A stretch of 33,891 nucleotides of DNA from Acidobacteriota bacterium. GTDB taxonomy: Bacteria; Acidobacteriota; Terriglobia; Acidiferrales; UBA7541. Under the pieces are notes generated by a model. It was not told the DNA's origin. It did no database searches and saw nothing but the letters and a program-made list of their open reading frames with translations. The stretch spans positions 1 to 33,891 of the forward strand of contig JAKASX010000034.1 in assembly GCA_021818865.1 (NCBI GenBank), in the 5' to 3' direction. Position numbers and translations under genes: made by a program. Numbering within the stretch: position 1 is the stretch's first letter; each line of letters opens with the position of its first letter. This document shows positions 1 to 8,426 of this stretch, piece by piece.

Positions 1-20
1 CCTTTCAGGGGCTTTACCAG

Positions 21-1562
21 GTGAACGGGTTCGACCTGGCCTGGATGATTCCTTATTTTCTGGTGCTCGGGATTCTGGCGTTCTACGGAATTCACCGGTA
101 TTGGCTCGTCTACGATTATTTCAAATACCGCCGGAACGTTCCGCCCACACCGCCTGAACCGTCAAGTTCCGACTGGCCGAAGGTTACCATACAGCTGCCC
201 ATCTTCAACGAGCGGTACGTAATCGAGCGGCTGGTGGACGCGGTGGTCGCCTTCGATTATCCGCGAGACAAGCTGGAAATTCAGGTCCTCGACGATTCGA
301 CGGACGAAACCCAGCAGATCGCCGCGGGCGTTGTGGAGCGGTATCGCGCCATCGGCGTGCCCATCCGCTACCTCCATCGCACGAATCGCGTGGGATTCAA
401 GGCCGGAGCGCTGCAGGAGGGTCTGGCGCAGGCCACCGGCGAATTCGTCGCCATTTTCGACGCCGATTTTCTGCCGCCGGCGAATTTCCTGCGGCGGACG
501 CTGCCCTATTTCCTGGCCGATCCCAAGGTCGGCATGGTGCAGACGCGGTGGAGCTACCTGAACCGGCACTATTCCGCGCTGACGGAAATCGAGGCGATTT
601 TGCTCGACGGCCATTTCGTCATCGAGCACGGTGCGCGGTCGCGCCGCGGCATTTTCTTCAATTTCAACGGCACGGCCGGCATCTGGCGCCGCGCCACGAT
701 CGACGACGCTGGCGGCTGGGAACACGACACGCTCACCGAAGACACCGACCTTTCCTATCGCGCGCAGCTGCGCGGCTGGCAATTCCTCTATCTGCCGCAC
801 ATCGAGTGCCCGTCGGAGCTGCCGGTGGAAATGAACGCGTTCAAGGTGCAGCAGGCGCGCTGGGCGAAAGGGCTGATGCAGACGGCGAAAAAGACGCTGC
901 CGCGAGTGTTCCGCTCGAAGGCCGGCCCGCGCATCAAGGCCGAGGCGTTTTTGCACCTGACGGCAAACGTCAGCTATCCGCTGATGGTCGTGCTTTCGCT
1001 GATTCTGCTGCCGGCCATGGTGGTGCGTTTCTACCAGGGCTGGTTCCAGATGCTGCTGATTGATCTGCCGCTGTTTTTGGCGGCCACGTGGTCGGTTTCG
1101 AGCTTCTATCTGATCAGCCAGCGCGAGCTTTATCCGAAAAACTGGAAACGCGCGCTCTTCTACCTGCCGTTCGTGATGGCGGTGGGCATCGGGCTATCGG
1201 TGCGGAATTCGAAAGCGGTGATCGAAGCGATTCTGGGCAAGAAATCGGAATTCGCGCGCACGCCGAAATACCGGATCGAAGGCAAGCAAAAGGCCCAGGC
1301 CCCAGCGAAAAAGGCGTACCGGCGCGGAGCGGGCTGGTCGCCCTACATCGAGCTGGCGCTGGGCGTTTATTTCCTCGGCGCGGTCGCCTACGCCATCGAA
1401 AACCAGAATTTCTTCACGCTGCCGTTCTTGCTGCTTTTCGTCTGGGGCTATTTCTATACGGGGCTAATGTCGCTTGGCCAAACCTACTTCGAGCGTTTCC
1501 GCTCGCGCCAGGAACCACCACCCGACGCCCAGCCGGCCTCCGCGGACGCACCCACCGCGTGA
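21..1562 (+). CDS. Membrane family 2 glycosyltransferase (processive beta-glycan synthase-like)
   Basis: A 513-residue inner-membrane GT2 enzyme that should polymerise or transfer sugars from nucleotide-sugars, in the cellulose synthase/CslA-like group. One N-terminal membrane segment (residues 9-30) precedes the cytoplasmic GT-A domain. Catalytic landmarks are visible: DD at 91-92, DAD at 147-149, TED at 239-241 and QQARW at 277-281, the last typical of processive synthases. Several membrane helices follow (about 310-400 and 435-480), and the C-terminus is a Pro/Ala-rich tail. No PilZ domain is seen. The GTG start at 21 has AGGGG at 7-11 at good spacing, but the frame stays open to the window edge, so a longer N-terminus cannot be excluded. 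The sugar substrate cannot be told; a glucan or mannan is possible. The next gene, 55 bp on, is unrelated. Confidence 0.88.
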   Translation: MNGFDLAWMIPYFLVLGILAFYGIHRYWLVYDYFKYRRNVPPTPPEPSSSDWPKVTIQLPIFNERYVIERLVDAVVAFDYPRDKLEIQVLDDSTDETQQIAAGVVERYRAIGVPIRYLHRTNRVGFKAGALQEGLAQATGEFVAIFDADFLPPANFLRRTLPYFLADPKVGMVQTRWSYLNRHYSALTEIEAILLDGHFVIEHGARSRRGIFFNFNGTAGIWRRATIDDAGGWEHDTLTEDTDLSYRAQLRGWQFLYLPHIECPSELPVEMNAFKVQQARWAKGLMQTAKKTLPRVFRSKAGPRIKAEAFLHLTANVSYPLMVVLSLILLPAMVVRFYQGWFQMLLIDLPLFLAATWSVSSFYLISQRELYPKNWKRALFYLPFVMAVGIGLSVRNSKAVIEAILGKKSEFARTPKYRIEGKQKAQAPAKKAYRRGAGWSPYIELALGVYFLGAVAYAIENQNFFTLPFLLLFVWGYFYTGLMSLGQTYFERFRSRQEPPPDAQPASADAPTA

Positions 1563-1617
1563 ACCTCCGTCCAGCTGCCGCCCCTTTCCTGGGCAAAGTT
1601 CGCGAGCGTAGCACCGC

Positions 1618-2346
1618 GTGGCACGATTGATTTACCATTCTCCCGGACCCATGATCGCTCCTGGCGACGTTTTGTCCTACATCGACATGTGCAAGGAGGA
1701 AGTCGCGTCCCTGCAGAGGGGGATGAACTTCAAGCTACGCAGAGGGCGCAGTGTCATTCTGATGAGCCGACGCAAGGGAGCCCCCTACCAGGACACGCTC
1801 GAAGAGGGCGGTAAGATTCTTGTCTATGAGGGTCACGACGTTCCACGGACATCTTCGACACGGAACCCCAAAAGAGTTGACCAGCCCTACGTCACTCCCA
1901 GTGGTCGCCCCACCCAAAACGCCCTGTTTTATGACGCTGCACAGCGCGCCAGCCGCGGCGAAGCAACCGCGGAGCTGGTGCGCGTATACGAGAAAATCAA
2001 GCCGGGAATTTGGGTCTACAACGGCACTTTCTTCTTGAGGGACGCCTGGAAGCAACGGGAATCGGGGCGAAGCGTTTTCCGTTACAAACTTGAACTGGCG
2101 GAACAAGTCACGCCCGCCTCCGGAAGCGAAGCGCCAACGACGGGCAACACTCGCGTCATCCCGACAGACGTCAAACTTGCCGTTTGGAAGAGGGATCGCG
2201 GCCGGTGCGTGCTGTGTGGAAGCACGGAAAATTTACATTTCGACCACGATATTCCCTACTCGAAGGGCGGTTCTTCGGGCACGGCCAGGAACATTCGGCT
2301 GCTCTGTGCCAGGCACAATCTTGCGAAGCACGACCGCATTGAATAG
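1618..2346 (+). CDS. SRA/YDG-like plus HNH endonuclease, probable type IV (modified-DNA) restriction enzyme
   Basis: A 242-residue two-domain protein. The C-terminal HNH nuclease (187-242) is intact: zinc ligands C197/C200 and C230/H233, the DH pair D209-H210 followed by PYSKGG, N225 and H233. The N-terminal half (about 42-160) has the SRA/YDG pattern: GGKILVYEG at 64-72, DQP at 88-90, N101-A-L followed by a helix, VRVYE at 121-125, WVYNGTFF at 132-139 and SVFRYKLEL at 152-160. SRA domains flip out and read 5-methyl- or 5-hydroxymethylcytosine, and SRA-HNH fusions are known type IV enzymes (ScoMcrA, TagI). That this one cuts modified DNA is inference. It stands alone, with no methylase nearby. 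It uses AGA, AGG, CTA and ACA codons more freely than its neighbours, hinting at transfer. The GTG start lacks a clear Shine-Dalgarno; ATG at 1648 is the alternative. Confidence 0.8.
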   Translation: MARLIYHSPGPMIAPGDVLSYIDMCKEEVASLQRGMNFKLRRGRSVILMSRRKGAPYQDTLEEGGKILVYEGHDVPRTSSTRNPKRVDQPYVTPSGRPTQNALFYDAAQRASRGEATAELVRVYEKIKPGIWVYNGTFFLRDAWKQRESGRSVFRYKLELAEQVTPASGSEAPTTGNTRVIPTDVKLAVWKRDRGRCVLCGSTENLHFDHDIPYSKGGSSGTARNIRLLCARHNLAKHDRIE

Positions 2347-2411
2347 GAAAGGCGCGAGACGATGCGCCGCGCGGTCTGCCACTGCTATATGGCGCTGGAT
2401 TTGACCGCGCG

Positions 2412-2440
2412 CGGCCCGCAGATTCACTCTTTGCGGGCCG
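2412..2440. terminator. Hairpin between convergent HNH and RNase E/G genes
   Basis: A perfect 9-bp GC-rich stem (2412-2420 with 2432-2440) and an 11-nt loop lie 13 nt beyond the stop of the minus-strand RNase gene and 66 nt beyond the plus-strand HNH stop. No T-tract follows on either side, so it may be a weak bidirectional terminator or a 3'-end stabiliser. Confidence 0.5.
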
Positions 2441-2453
2441 GCGCGGGCTGGAA

Positions 2454-5075
2454 TCAGTAAATATCGTACTGTTCGAAATGGAGCGTGGCGTCGGACTGGA
2501 TGACGATGTTCTTGTGCGTCAGCCGCTCGAGTTCCTCGATCAGGTTCGCTTCGCGCGTCTTGAGCGCCTTGGCGATTTCCGGATGGACGCGCAAGGTGAT
2601 ATTGGGGCTGTCGAGTTCGCCAGCCATTTTCCTGGCTTCGGCGGCGATTTCGTAGCAGATCGTCGGCACCGATTTCACCATGCCCGAGCCGGAGCAGTAG
2701 GGGCAGGGCTGGCAGAGCACCTTTTCGAGCGCCTGCTTGGTGCGCTTGCGCGTGATCGCCACCAGACCGAATTCATTGAACGGAAGCACCTTCGACGGCG
2801 CGCGGTCCTGCCGCAGGGCGTCTTCGAGCGCCTGGAGCACTTTTTCGCGGTTGCGCCGCTCCTCCATGTCGATGAAGTCGACGACGATGATGCCGCCGAG
2901 GTCGCGCAGGCGGATCTGGCGGACGATCTCCTTCACCGCGTCGATATTGGTTTTGACGATCGTGTCTTCCAGGCGCGTTGAGCCGCGGCCGACGTATTTG
3001 CCGGTGTTGACGTCGATCGCGACGAGCGCTTCGGTGTGGTTGATGACGATGTAGCCGCCCGATTTCAACCACACTTTCGGCCGCAACGATTTGTCGATTT
3101 CCTGCTGGACGCCCATCTCCTCGAAAATCGGCGTTTCCTTCGTGTAGAGCTTGACCCGGTTGACCAAGTCCGGCTGGAACCGGCTGACGAAATCCACCAC
3201 GCGGGTGAACTCCTCTTCCGAATCCACCCAAACCGCCGAGAAATCGCGGTTCAGGCAGTCGCGCAGCAGCCGCTCGACGAGGTTCAGATCGCGGTGCAGC
3301 AGCGCCGGCGAATGCCGCTGCTCGCCTTTCGAGCGAATTTCCTGCCAGGTGCGGGTAAGGTATTCGGCGTCGGTGCGAATGTCGTCTTCGGTGGCCGCGC
3401 CGGCAGCCGTCCGCGCGATGAATCCGCCCGGATGGCCCTGGCGCAGTTCCTCGACGAGCCGCCGCAAGCGGCCGCGCGTTTCCGGCGTGCCGATCTTGCG
3501 CGAAATGCCCACGTGATCGAGCGTCGGCATGTAAACCAGGAAACGGCCCGGCAGCGCCACGTGGCTGGTGATGCGGGCGCCTTTCTTACCGAGCGGTTCC
3601 TTGGTGATCTGAATGATCACTTCCTGCCCGGCCTTCAGCAGATCGGAAATCAGTTGCGGGCGCCGCTGCGGAGCATGCTGCATGCGGTGGTCGTGATGCC
3701 GTTCGTGTTCGCGGTCGCGATCTCCGCGCTGATGCCGGTGGCGCCGGCCCCCGCGGCGGCGTTCGCGCATCTGCGGGCGTTCCAGGCGCGAGCGCGACGG
3801 CTGATCCATGCGGACGCGGGTGATTTCGTTGCCCGGCTGCGGACCCGATTCCTCCTCGAGTTCGGCGGATTCGACGAGCGAGGTTTCAGGACCGGATGCT
3901 GCCGCTTCGTTTCCTTCGCCTTCTCCCTCGTGCTCCTCGCCCGGTTCGGCTGCGGCTTCGAGCACACCTTCCTGACGCTCTTCGGCGAGCGTTTCGGTGA
4001 TGGCGGCGGTTTCCTCGAAGCTCAATTCCTCGCCCTCGGCAGCGACGTGCGGCAGCGGCGTTTCGCCTCGGATTTCCTCCGCCGCGGCGCGCTCGGTTCC
4101 GTGCGGCTGAGCGGCGGCTTCGGGCTCGCGTTCGGGCAGATCGGCCGGCGCAGCGGAGGGCTTGGGCGCAGTTTCGCGGTCGAACCAGCGCCGCTCGCGC
4201 GGCTCCTCTTCCCAATCCGCGGCGCGCTCTTGCGATTCGGCGCGTTCCATCTCCTCGGAAACCTCGGGCGTTTCGGCCGGTCGAGGCACTTCGATCTCCG
4301 GGGCCGCGGCAAATTCTTCGCGTTCGGCGAAACGCTTGGCTGCCGACGTTTCCTCGGCGGGTGCAACGGCCGGTTCCACGGGCGCAGCGGCCGATTCCAT
4401 CGGTTCCGGCACTTCAGGCGCGGGAGCGGCCGGCTGTGGGGTACGGTCCTTGTATTTCGCCAGAGATTCGCCGGGCAAAATCACCGGAACGTAACCGGAA
4501 GGCTCGCTCGGCTGGGGCTCGGAAGGTTCCGAACTGACGTATTTCGAAGGCGGAAGATCGCGGCGCGGCCCGCGTCCGCGGCGATCGAAGCGCCCGCGGC
4601 GATCGAAACGCCCGCGCCCATGGCGAGAATCGGGATGTCCGCGGCGCTGGTCGTAGCGCGGCGCGGAGACGGGCGGCGCAGGCTGCGGCGTCTCACTTTC
4701 GGCGGAAGGTCGCGGCTGTTCTTCTTCGGCTTCGGCGGGAGCGGGAGCCGGAGCCGGAGCGGCCACGGCAGCCGGCGGCGCGGCGGCCGGCTGGGCTGGT
4801 CGCGCCTGATTTTCCGCGCCCGAAGGCACGCTTTCGTAATCCTCGATTTCCTCGAGAACGTCGCTGACGTACAGGAAAGCGTCGGTATCGAGCCCGATAT
4901 CCACGAAGGCCGACTGCATGCCCGGCAGGACGCGCGTCACGCGCCCTTTGTAGATGCTGCCGACCAGCGCGTATTCCTTCTCGCGCTCGATGTAAATCTC
5001 ACATAGCTGCCCATCCTCCAGGATGGCCACCCGCGTCTCGTGCGGGCTGGATGAAATGATCAATTCTTTCGACAT
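2454..5075 (-). CDS. rng: Ribonuclease E/G with a large insertion inside the S1 domain
   Basis: An 873-residue endoribonuclease of the RNase E/G family, which makes single-strand cuts in mRNA decay and rRNA/tRNA maturation. The S1 domain begins at about 38-72, is broken by about 400 low-complexity residues rich in Pro, Ala, Glu and Arg (about 82-470), and resumes at about 475-513. The RNase H-like and DNase I-like parts follow. Catalytic aspartates are D688 (in VAIDVNTG) and D733 (in VVDFIDM), matching E. coli D303 and D346. The zinc-link CPYC is at 791-794. Only about 79 residues follow, so there is no C-terminal degradosome scaffold. The ATG at 5075 has GGGGAG five bases upstream; an upstream in-frame start lacks this. 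It is the last gene of the mre-rodA cluster, 135 bp after rodA. Confidence 0.95.
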   Translation of the reverse strand: MSKELIISSSPHETRVAILEDGQLCEIYIEREKEYALVGSIYKGRVTRVLPGMQSAFVDIGLDTDAFLYVSDVLEEIEDYESVPSGAENQARPAQPAAAPPAAVAAPAPAPAPAEAEEEQPRPSAESETPQPAPPVSAPRYDQRRGHPDSRHGRGRFDRRGRFDRRGRGPRRDLPPSKYVSSEPSEPQPSEPSGYVPVILPGESLAKYKDRTPQPAAPAPEVPEPMESAAAPVEPAVAPAEETSAAKRFAEREEFAAAPEIEVPRPAETPEVSEEMERAESQERAADWEEEPRERRWFDRETAPKPSAAPADLPEREPEAAAQPHGTERAAAEEIRGETPLPHVAAEGEELSFEETAAITETLAEERQEGVLEAAAEPGEEHEGEGEGNEAAASGPETSLVESAELEEESGPQPGNEITRVRMDQPSRSRLERPQMRERRRGGRRHRHQRGDRDREHERHHDHRMQHAPQRRPQLISDLLKAGQEVIIQITKEPLGKKGARITSHVALPGRFLVYMPTLDHVGISRKIGTPETRGRLRRLVEELRQGHPGGFIARTAAGAATEDDIRTDAEYLTRTWQEIRSKGEQRHSPALLHRDLNLVERLLRDCLNRDFSAVWVDSEEEFTRVVDFVSRFQPDLVNRVKLYTKETPIFEEMGVQQEIDKSLRPKVWLKSGGYIVINHTEALVAIDVNTGKYVGRGSTRLEDTIVKTNIDAVKEIVRQIRLRDLGGIIVVDFIDMEERRNREKVLQALEDALRQDRAPSKVLPFNEFGLVAITRKRTKQALEKVLCQPCPYCSGSGMVKSVPTICYEIAAEARKMAGELDSPNITLRVHPEIAKALKTREANLIEELERLTHKNIVIQSDATLHFEQYDIY

Positions 5076-5172
5076 GAATTCTCCCCGGGAATGACGGACG
5101 CACGACCGCACGGCGCTCGCTTGGGCGCTCGAGGGCTCGTTTGCCTGGAGCGATTGGCTTCATGAGAATGCG

Positions 5173-5196
5173 TCCGTTTCTCTTCCCCAGAACGGA
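5173..5196 (-). other. Hairpin in the rodA-RNase E/G intercistronic region
   Basis: TCCGTT (5173-5178) pairs with AACGGA (5191-5196), and with one bulge the stem grows to about eight pairs. It lies 15-38 nt past the rodA stop and about 100 nt before the RNase start. No T-tract follows, so it is more likely a partial attenuator or processing site than a full terminator. Confidence 0.35.
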
Positions 5197-5210
5197 TTTC
5201 CGGCCCGGTG

Positions 5211-6299
5211 TCAATTTACGTAGCGCCTCAGGCGCACGCTCATCACCAGGCCCAGTGCCATGAACACAAACAGCGTGGCTGACCCGCCGTAACTCACCAG
5301 CGGCAGCGGAATGCCAGTTACCGGCATCCAGCCGATCACCATCGCCGAGTTCACGAAAATATGGAACCCCAGAATTGCCGTCACGCCCCCCACCAAATAC
5401 ATTCCGGCTCGGTCCTTCGCCTGCCGGGCATTCTGAACGAGACGGAGCAGCAATCCCACGTAGAGCAACAGCGTCAAAAAAACTCCGGCAAAACCCAATT
5501 CCTCGCCGAGAGCCGCCAGAATAAAATCCGAATACCGCACCGGAACGAACCCGAGTTGATTCTGGCTGCCCTTCCCGAGTCCTTTCCCCCACAATCCTCC
5601 CGAGCCAACCGCGATTTCCGACTGCAAAATCTGGTAGCCGGAACCAAGCGGGTGTTTCTCGGGTTCCAAAAACGTCATGATGCGGGCCTTCTGGTAAGGT
5701 TTCAGCACGAAATGCCAGGCGACTGGAATTGCCAATCCCGCCAAGATCACCAGCGCCAGAGCGTGTTTCCATCGAATCCCCGCCAGGAAAGCCCCGACAA
5801 TCGCAATCGGCGCCAGCGTCAGCGCCGTGCCCAGATCCGGCTGGAGCAAAATCAGGACCAAGGGCAATCCGACCAGCGCGCCGAGCTTGAGCAAATCCCT
5901 CAGCGTCAGCCGATCCGTCCGCACCCCCATAAAGAAGCGCGCTAACACGATGATTATAACCAACTTCGCAAATTCCGACACCTGAAACGGCACCCCGCCG
6001 ATTTCCACCCACCGCCGCGCCCCAAATCGCACGTGCCCCACGACCAAAACCAGTAGCAGCGCGCCGATCATCAGCAGATAGAAAAGCGGGGCGTGATCGA
6101 GCAGCCAATCGTAATCGAGGCGCGAAAGCAGCCAGAGCGCGGCGAAACCCATGGCGATCCAACCCAGTTGACGCCAAACCATCCCCGACATCCCGTGCTC
6201 GGTGGCCGAATACAATTCCAGCAAGCCGACCAGGCAGAGCGCGCAGACGAGCGCCAGCAGCCACCAATCGAGGTCCGCGGTATGGACGCGTTCGCGCAT
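5211..6299 (-). CDS. rodA: RodA, SEDS-family peptidoglycan glycosyltransferase
   Basis: A 362-residue polytopic inner-membrane protein with about ten hydrophobic helices. SEDS proteins polymerise lipid II into glycan strands and work with a cognate class B PBP, here encoded immediately upstream. The family signature is clear: FGARRW at 92-97, LLQPDLGTA near 151-159, the loop GFVPVRYSDFILAALGEELG (250-269) carrying the essential aspartate D258 (E. coli RodA D262), and the C-terminal GIPLPLVSYGGSA. Length matches RodA (about 360-400) rather than FtsW. The start at 6299 has only a weak GAGCC upstream and lies 11 bp after the mrdA stop, so translational coupling is likely. Transcription probably comes from the mreB promoter. 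Confidence 0.96.
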   Translation of the reverse strand: MRERVHTADLDWWLLALVCALCLVGLLELYSATEHGMSGMVWRQLGWIAMGFAALWLLSRLDYDWLLDHAPLFYLLMIGALLLVLVVGHVRFGARRWVEIGGVPFQVSEFAKLVIIIVLARFFMGVRTDRLTLRDLLKLGALVGLPLVLILLQPDLGTALTLAPIAIVGAFLAGIRWKHALALVILAGLAIPVAWHFVLKPYQKARIMTFLEPEKHPLGSGYQILQSEIAVGSGGLWGKGLGKGSQNQLGFVPVRYSDFILAALGEELGFAGVFLTLLLYVGLLLRLVQNARQAKDRAGMYLVGGVTAILGFHIFVNSAMVIGWMPVTGIPLPLVSYGGSATLFVFMALGLVMSVRLRRYVN

Positions 6300-6310
6300 G
6301 GCAAAAAGGC

Positions 6311-8167
6311 TCAGTTGTTATCCGCCTGGGCGGTTCCAGCGCCCGCCGGTTTGGCCGCTTTGGGTGGTGGGGCCAAATACGCGAATTGCTGCGGCCAGTG
6401 CTCCTGATAATAAGCTTCGATGATGTCGCGGGCGATTGGCGCGGCGGTTTCCGCTCCCTCTATGCCGCGCTGGACCAGCACCGCAACGATGATTTTCGGG
6501 TCGGTGCGCGGCGCGAAACCGACGAACCACGCGTTGTCCTGGTAGCGCGCGCCGCCGCCCAGCCGTTTCCGTTCCTGATCGCTCACCAACTGCGCCGTGC
6601 CCGTTTTCCCGCAAAACTGGATGCCCTTGATGCGCGAGGTTGCGGCGGTGCCGTCGCTTTCATTCACCACACCATACATCGCCTCGGTGATGGTGTTCAC
6701 CGTCGAGGGGCGAAGCGGAAAGCGCATTTCGACGGCCGGGTCGTCCGTTTTGAGCAGATGAGGTCGCATGAAGACGCCGCCCTCGATGATTCCCCCGATG
6801 GTGTAGGCGAGCTGGAGCGGGGTGACCATGGTCGCTCCCTGGCCGATCGCGACCGGAATCGTTTCGCCCGGATACCAGGGATGATGATACACGCGCTCCT
6901 TCCAGGCGGCCGAAGGCACCAGGCCCGGTTCCTCGCCCGGTAAGTCGATTCCTGTGCGGCGACCGAGTCCGAGCTGCTTGGCGTAATACGCGATGCGCTG
7001 GATGCCCAGTTGCTGGCCGACGTTATAGAAAAACACATCGCAGGATTGAACGATCGCGCTATGCAGGCCCACCCGGCCGTGGCCGCCCTTTAGCCAGCAA
7101 TGGAACACCCTCCCGTAAAACACGCCGTAGCCGGGGCAGAAAGCGTGGTAATTCGCCGCCGGAATGCCCGATTGCAGCATCGCCGTCGCCATGATGATTT
7201 TGAAGACCGAGCCGGGCGCCAGTTGCGCCTGAATCGCGCGGTTCAGCAGCGGATGCTCGGGATCGTCGTTCAGCTGTTTCCACTCGGCCGGCGTGATGCC
7301 CCGCGCGAATTCGTTCGCGTCGTATCCCGGCCGGCTCGCCATCGCCAGCACCGCCCCCGTGCGCGGATCGAGCGCGACTACGGCGCCCGCTTTGCCCGCC
7401 AGATCGTTTTCCGCCACCCGCTCCAGGTTCTCGTCGATCGTCAGCTGAATGGTGTGGCCGGGGATCGCCGGCGTTTCTCCGAGCGTGCCGCGCACGCGGC
7501 CGCGGCTGTCCACCACCACGCGCTTGCTGCCGTCGACGCCCATCAGAATGCTGTTGTATTCGCGCTCGATTCCCGTTTTGCCCACCACGTCGCCCGGACG
7601 ATAGCGGCCCTTGCTGCGCGCTATGTCCTCGGGACCCACGTCGCCCACGTAGCCCAGCACGTGCGACATGAAATCATCGGGCGGATACTGGCGCCGCTGC
7701 ACCATCAGCAGATCCAGGCAGGGAATATCCACACGATGCGATTCGACGAACGCGATATCGGCATCGGTGGCGTTCGTTTTGATCACCAGCGGCTGGTAGC
7801 GCGGCAAATCCGCCGCCTGATGCACTTCGTCAGTGAGTTGCGCCGGATCCAGGCCAAGCCCGACGGCGATCTGCGCCAAGTGCTGCTTCACTTCCCCGGG
7901 AGAATCGCGTTCCAGCAACACGCTGAACGAGGGGTAATTGTTCAGAAGTACATGGCCGTGACGGTCCAGGATGCGCCCGCGCGGCGCGATGATCGGGATC
8001 AGGCGGATGCGGTTCCGCTCGGCGAGTTTCGAGTAATGCTGGGTTTCCAGCACCTGCATGCGCCAGAAACCGAACAAAATCCCCAGCGCCGCGACCACAA
8101 TCACGATCGAGAACGCAGTTAGACGGAACTGGGGAAGCCTCTGATCGTCCTCAAGGCGATGTACCAA
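6311..8167 (-). CDS. mrdA: Penicillin-binding protein 2 (MrdA), elongasome transpeptidase
   Basis: A 618-residue class B PBP that cross-links the strands made by RodA. An N-terminal anchor helix (about 16-36) is followed by the pedestal domain, with RNRIR at 51-55 and PRGRILDR at 62-69, and then the transpeptidase domain with S320-VFK (SxxK), S375-C-D (the PBP2 form of SxN) and K521-TG. The C-terminus is a short Pro/Ala tail. The start is TTG at 8167 with GGAG ten bases upstream. No ATG or GTG is available upstream before an in-frame TAA, and the next ATG would remove the anchor, so the rare start is well supported. It lies between mreD and rodA, the usual mre-pbp2-rodA order. Confidence 0.95.
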   Translation of the reverse strand: MVHRLEDDQRLPQFRLTAFSIVIVVAALGILFGFWRMQVLETQHYSKLAERNRIRLIPIIAPRGRILDRHGHVLLNNYPSFSVLLERDSPGEVKQHLAQIAVGLGLDPAQLTDEVHQAADLPRYQPLVIKTNATDADIAFVESHRVDIPCLDLLMVQRRQYPPDDFMSHVLGYVGDVGPEDIARSKGRYRPGDVVGKTGIEREYNSILMGVDGSKRVVVDSRGRVRGTLGETPAIPGHTIQLTIDENLERVAENDLAGKAGAVVALDPRTGAVLAMASRPGYDANEFARGITPAEWKQLNDDPEHPLLNRAIQAQLAPGSVFKIIMATAMLQSGIPAANYHAFCPGYGVFYGRVFHCWLKGGHGRVGLHSAIVQSCDVFFYNVGQQLGIQRIAYYAKQLGLGRRTGIDLPGEEPGLVPSAAWKERVYHHPWYPGETIPVAIGQGATMVTPLQLAYTIGGIIEGGVFMRPHLLKTDDPAVEMRFPLRPSTVNTITEAMYGVVNESDGTAATSRIKGIQFCGKTGTAQLVSDQERKRLGGGARYQDNAWFVGFAPRTDPKIIVAVLVQRGIEGAETAAPIARDIIEAYYQEHWPQQFAYLAPPPKAAKPAGAGTAQADNN

Positions 8168-8426
8168 GAACGCTTGACTCCACGTGCGGCGCGCGTATGG
8201 CGCGAAGTTTTAAGCTAGCACCCGCAAAGCCGCCCTGCAACAACCCCTCGCGCCTCGTCGCACCGAAAGTCACCCCACACCCGCCCCACCCCCTGCCTCA
8301 CCCGCGCAGCCCGGAAACAATCGCAAATGGCAAGGGCAAGATCTACGTAAGGATGGTACTGACCGCGGACCGGCGGGAGGGGAACCGGTCTACGGCCCTG
8401 GCATCCAGCACGGACGGCGCACCGCT
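8168..8426. other. Gap between mreD and mrdA without a recognisable gene
   Basis: This 259-bp stretch is the longest gap inside the elongasome cluster. It is strongly C-rich on the plus strand. I see no convincing promoter, only a 3/6 plus 3/6 match (TTGCAG-17-TAGCTT, read on the minus strand) just before mrdA, and no RNA gene. An open frame on the plus strand here has no start signal and unusual composition. Confidence 0.4.

Noticed and set aside
4561-4620. Short tandem repeats considered as a CRISPR-like or VNTR array
   Set aside because: They are in-frame codon repeats of the GRFDRRGR segment in the RNase insert, with no spacers.
3036-5006. 656-codon open frame opposite the RNase E/G gene
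   Set aside because: It mirrors the low-complexity insert of a well-supported gene, is Arg/Phe/Gly-rich without domains and lacks a ribosome site; it is a by-product of high GC.
4999-6267. 422-codon minus-strand frame over rodA and the rodA-RNase gap
   Set aside because: It is an out-of-frame reading of rodA, with Gly/Arg-rich composition and no recognisable domain.
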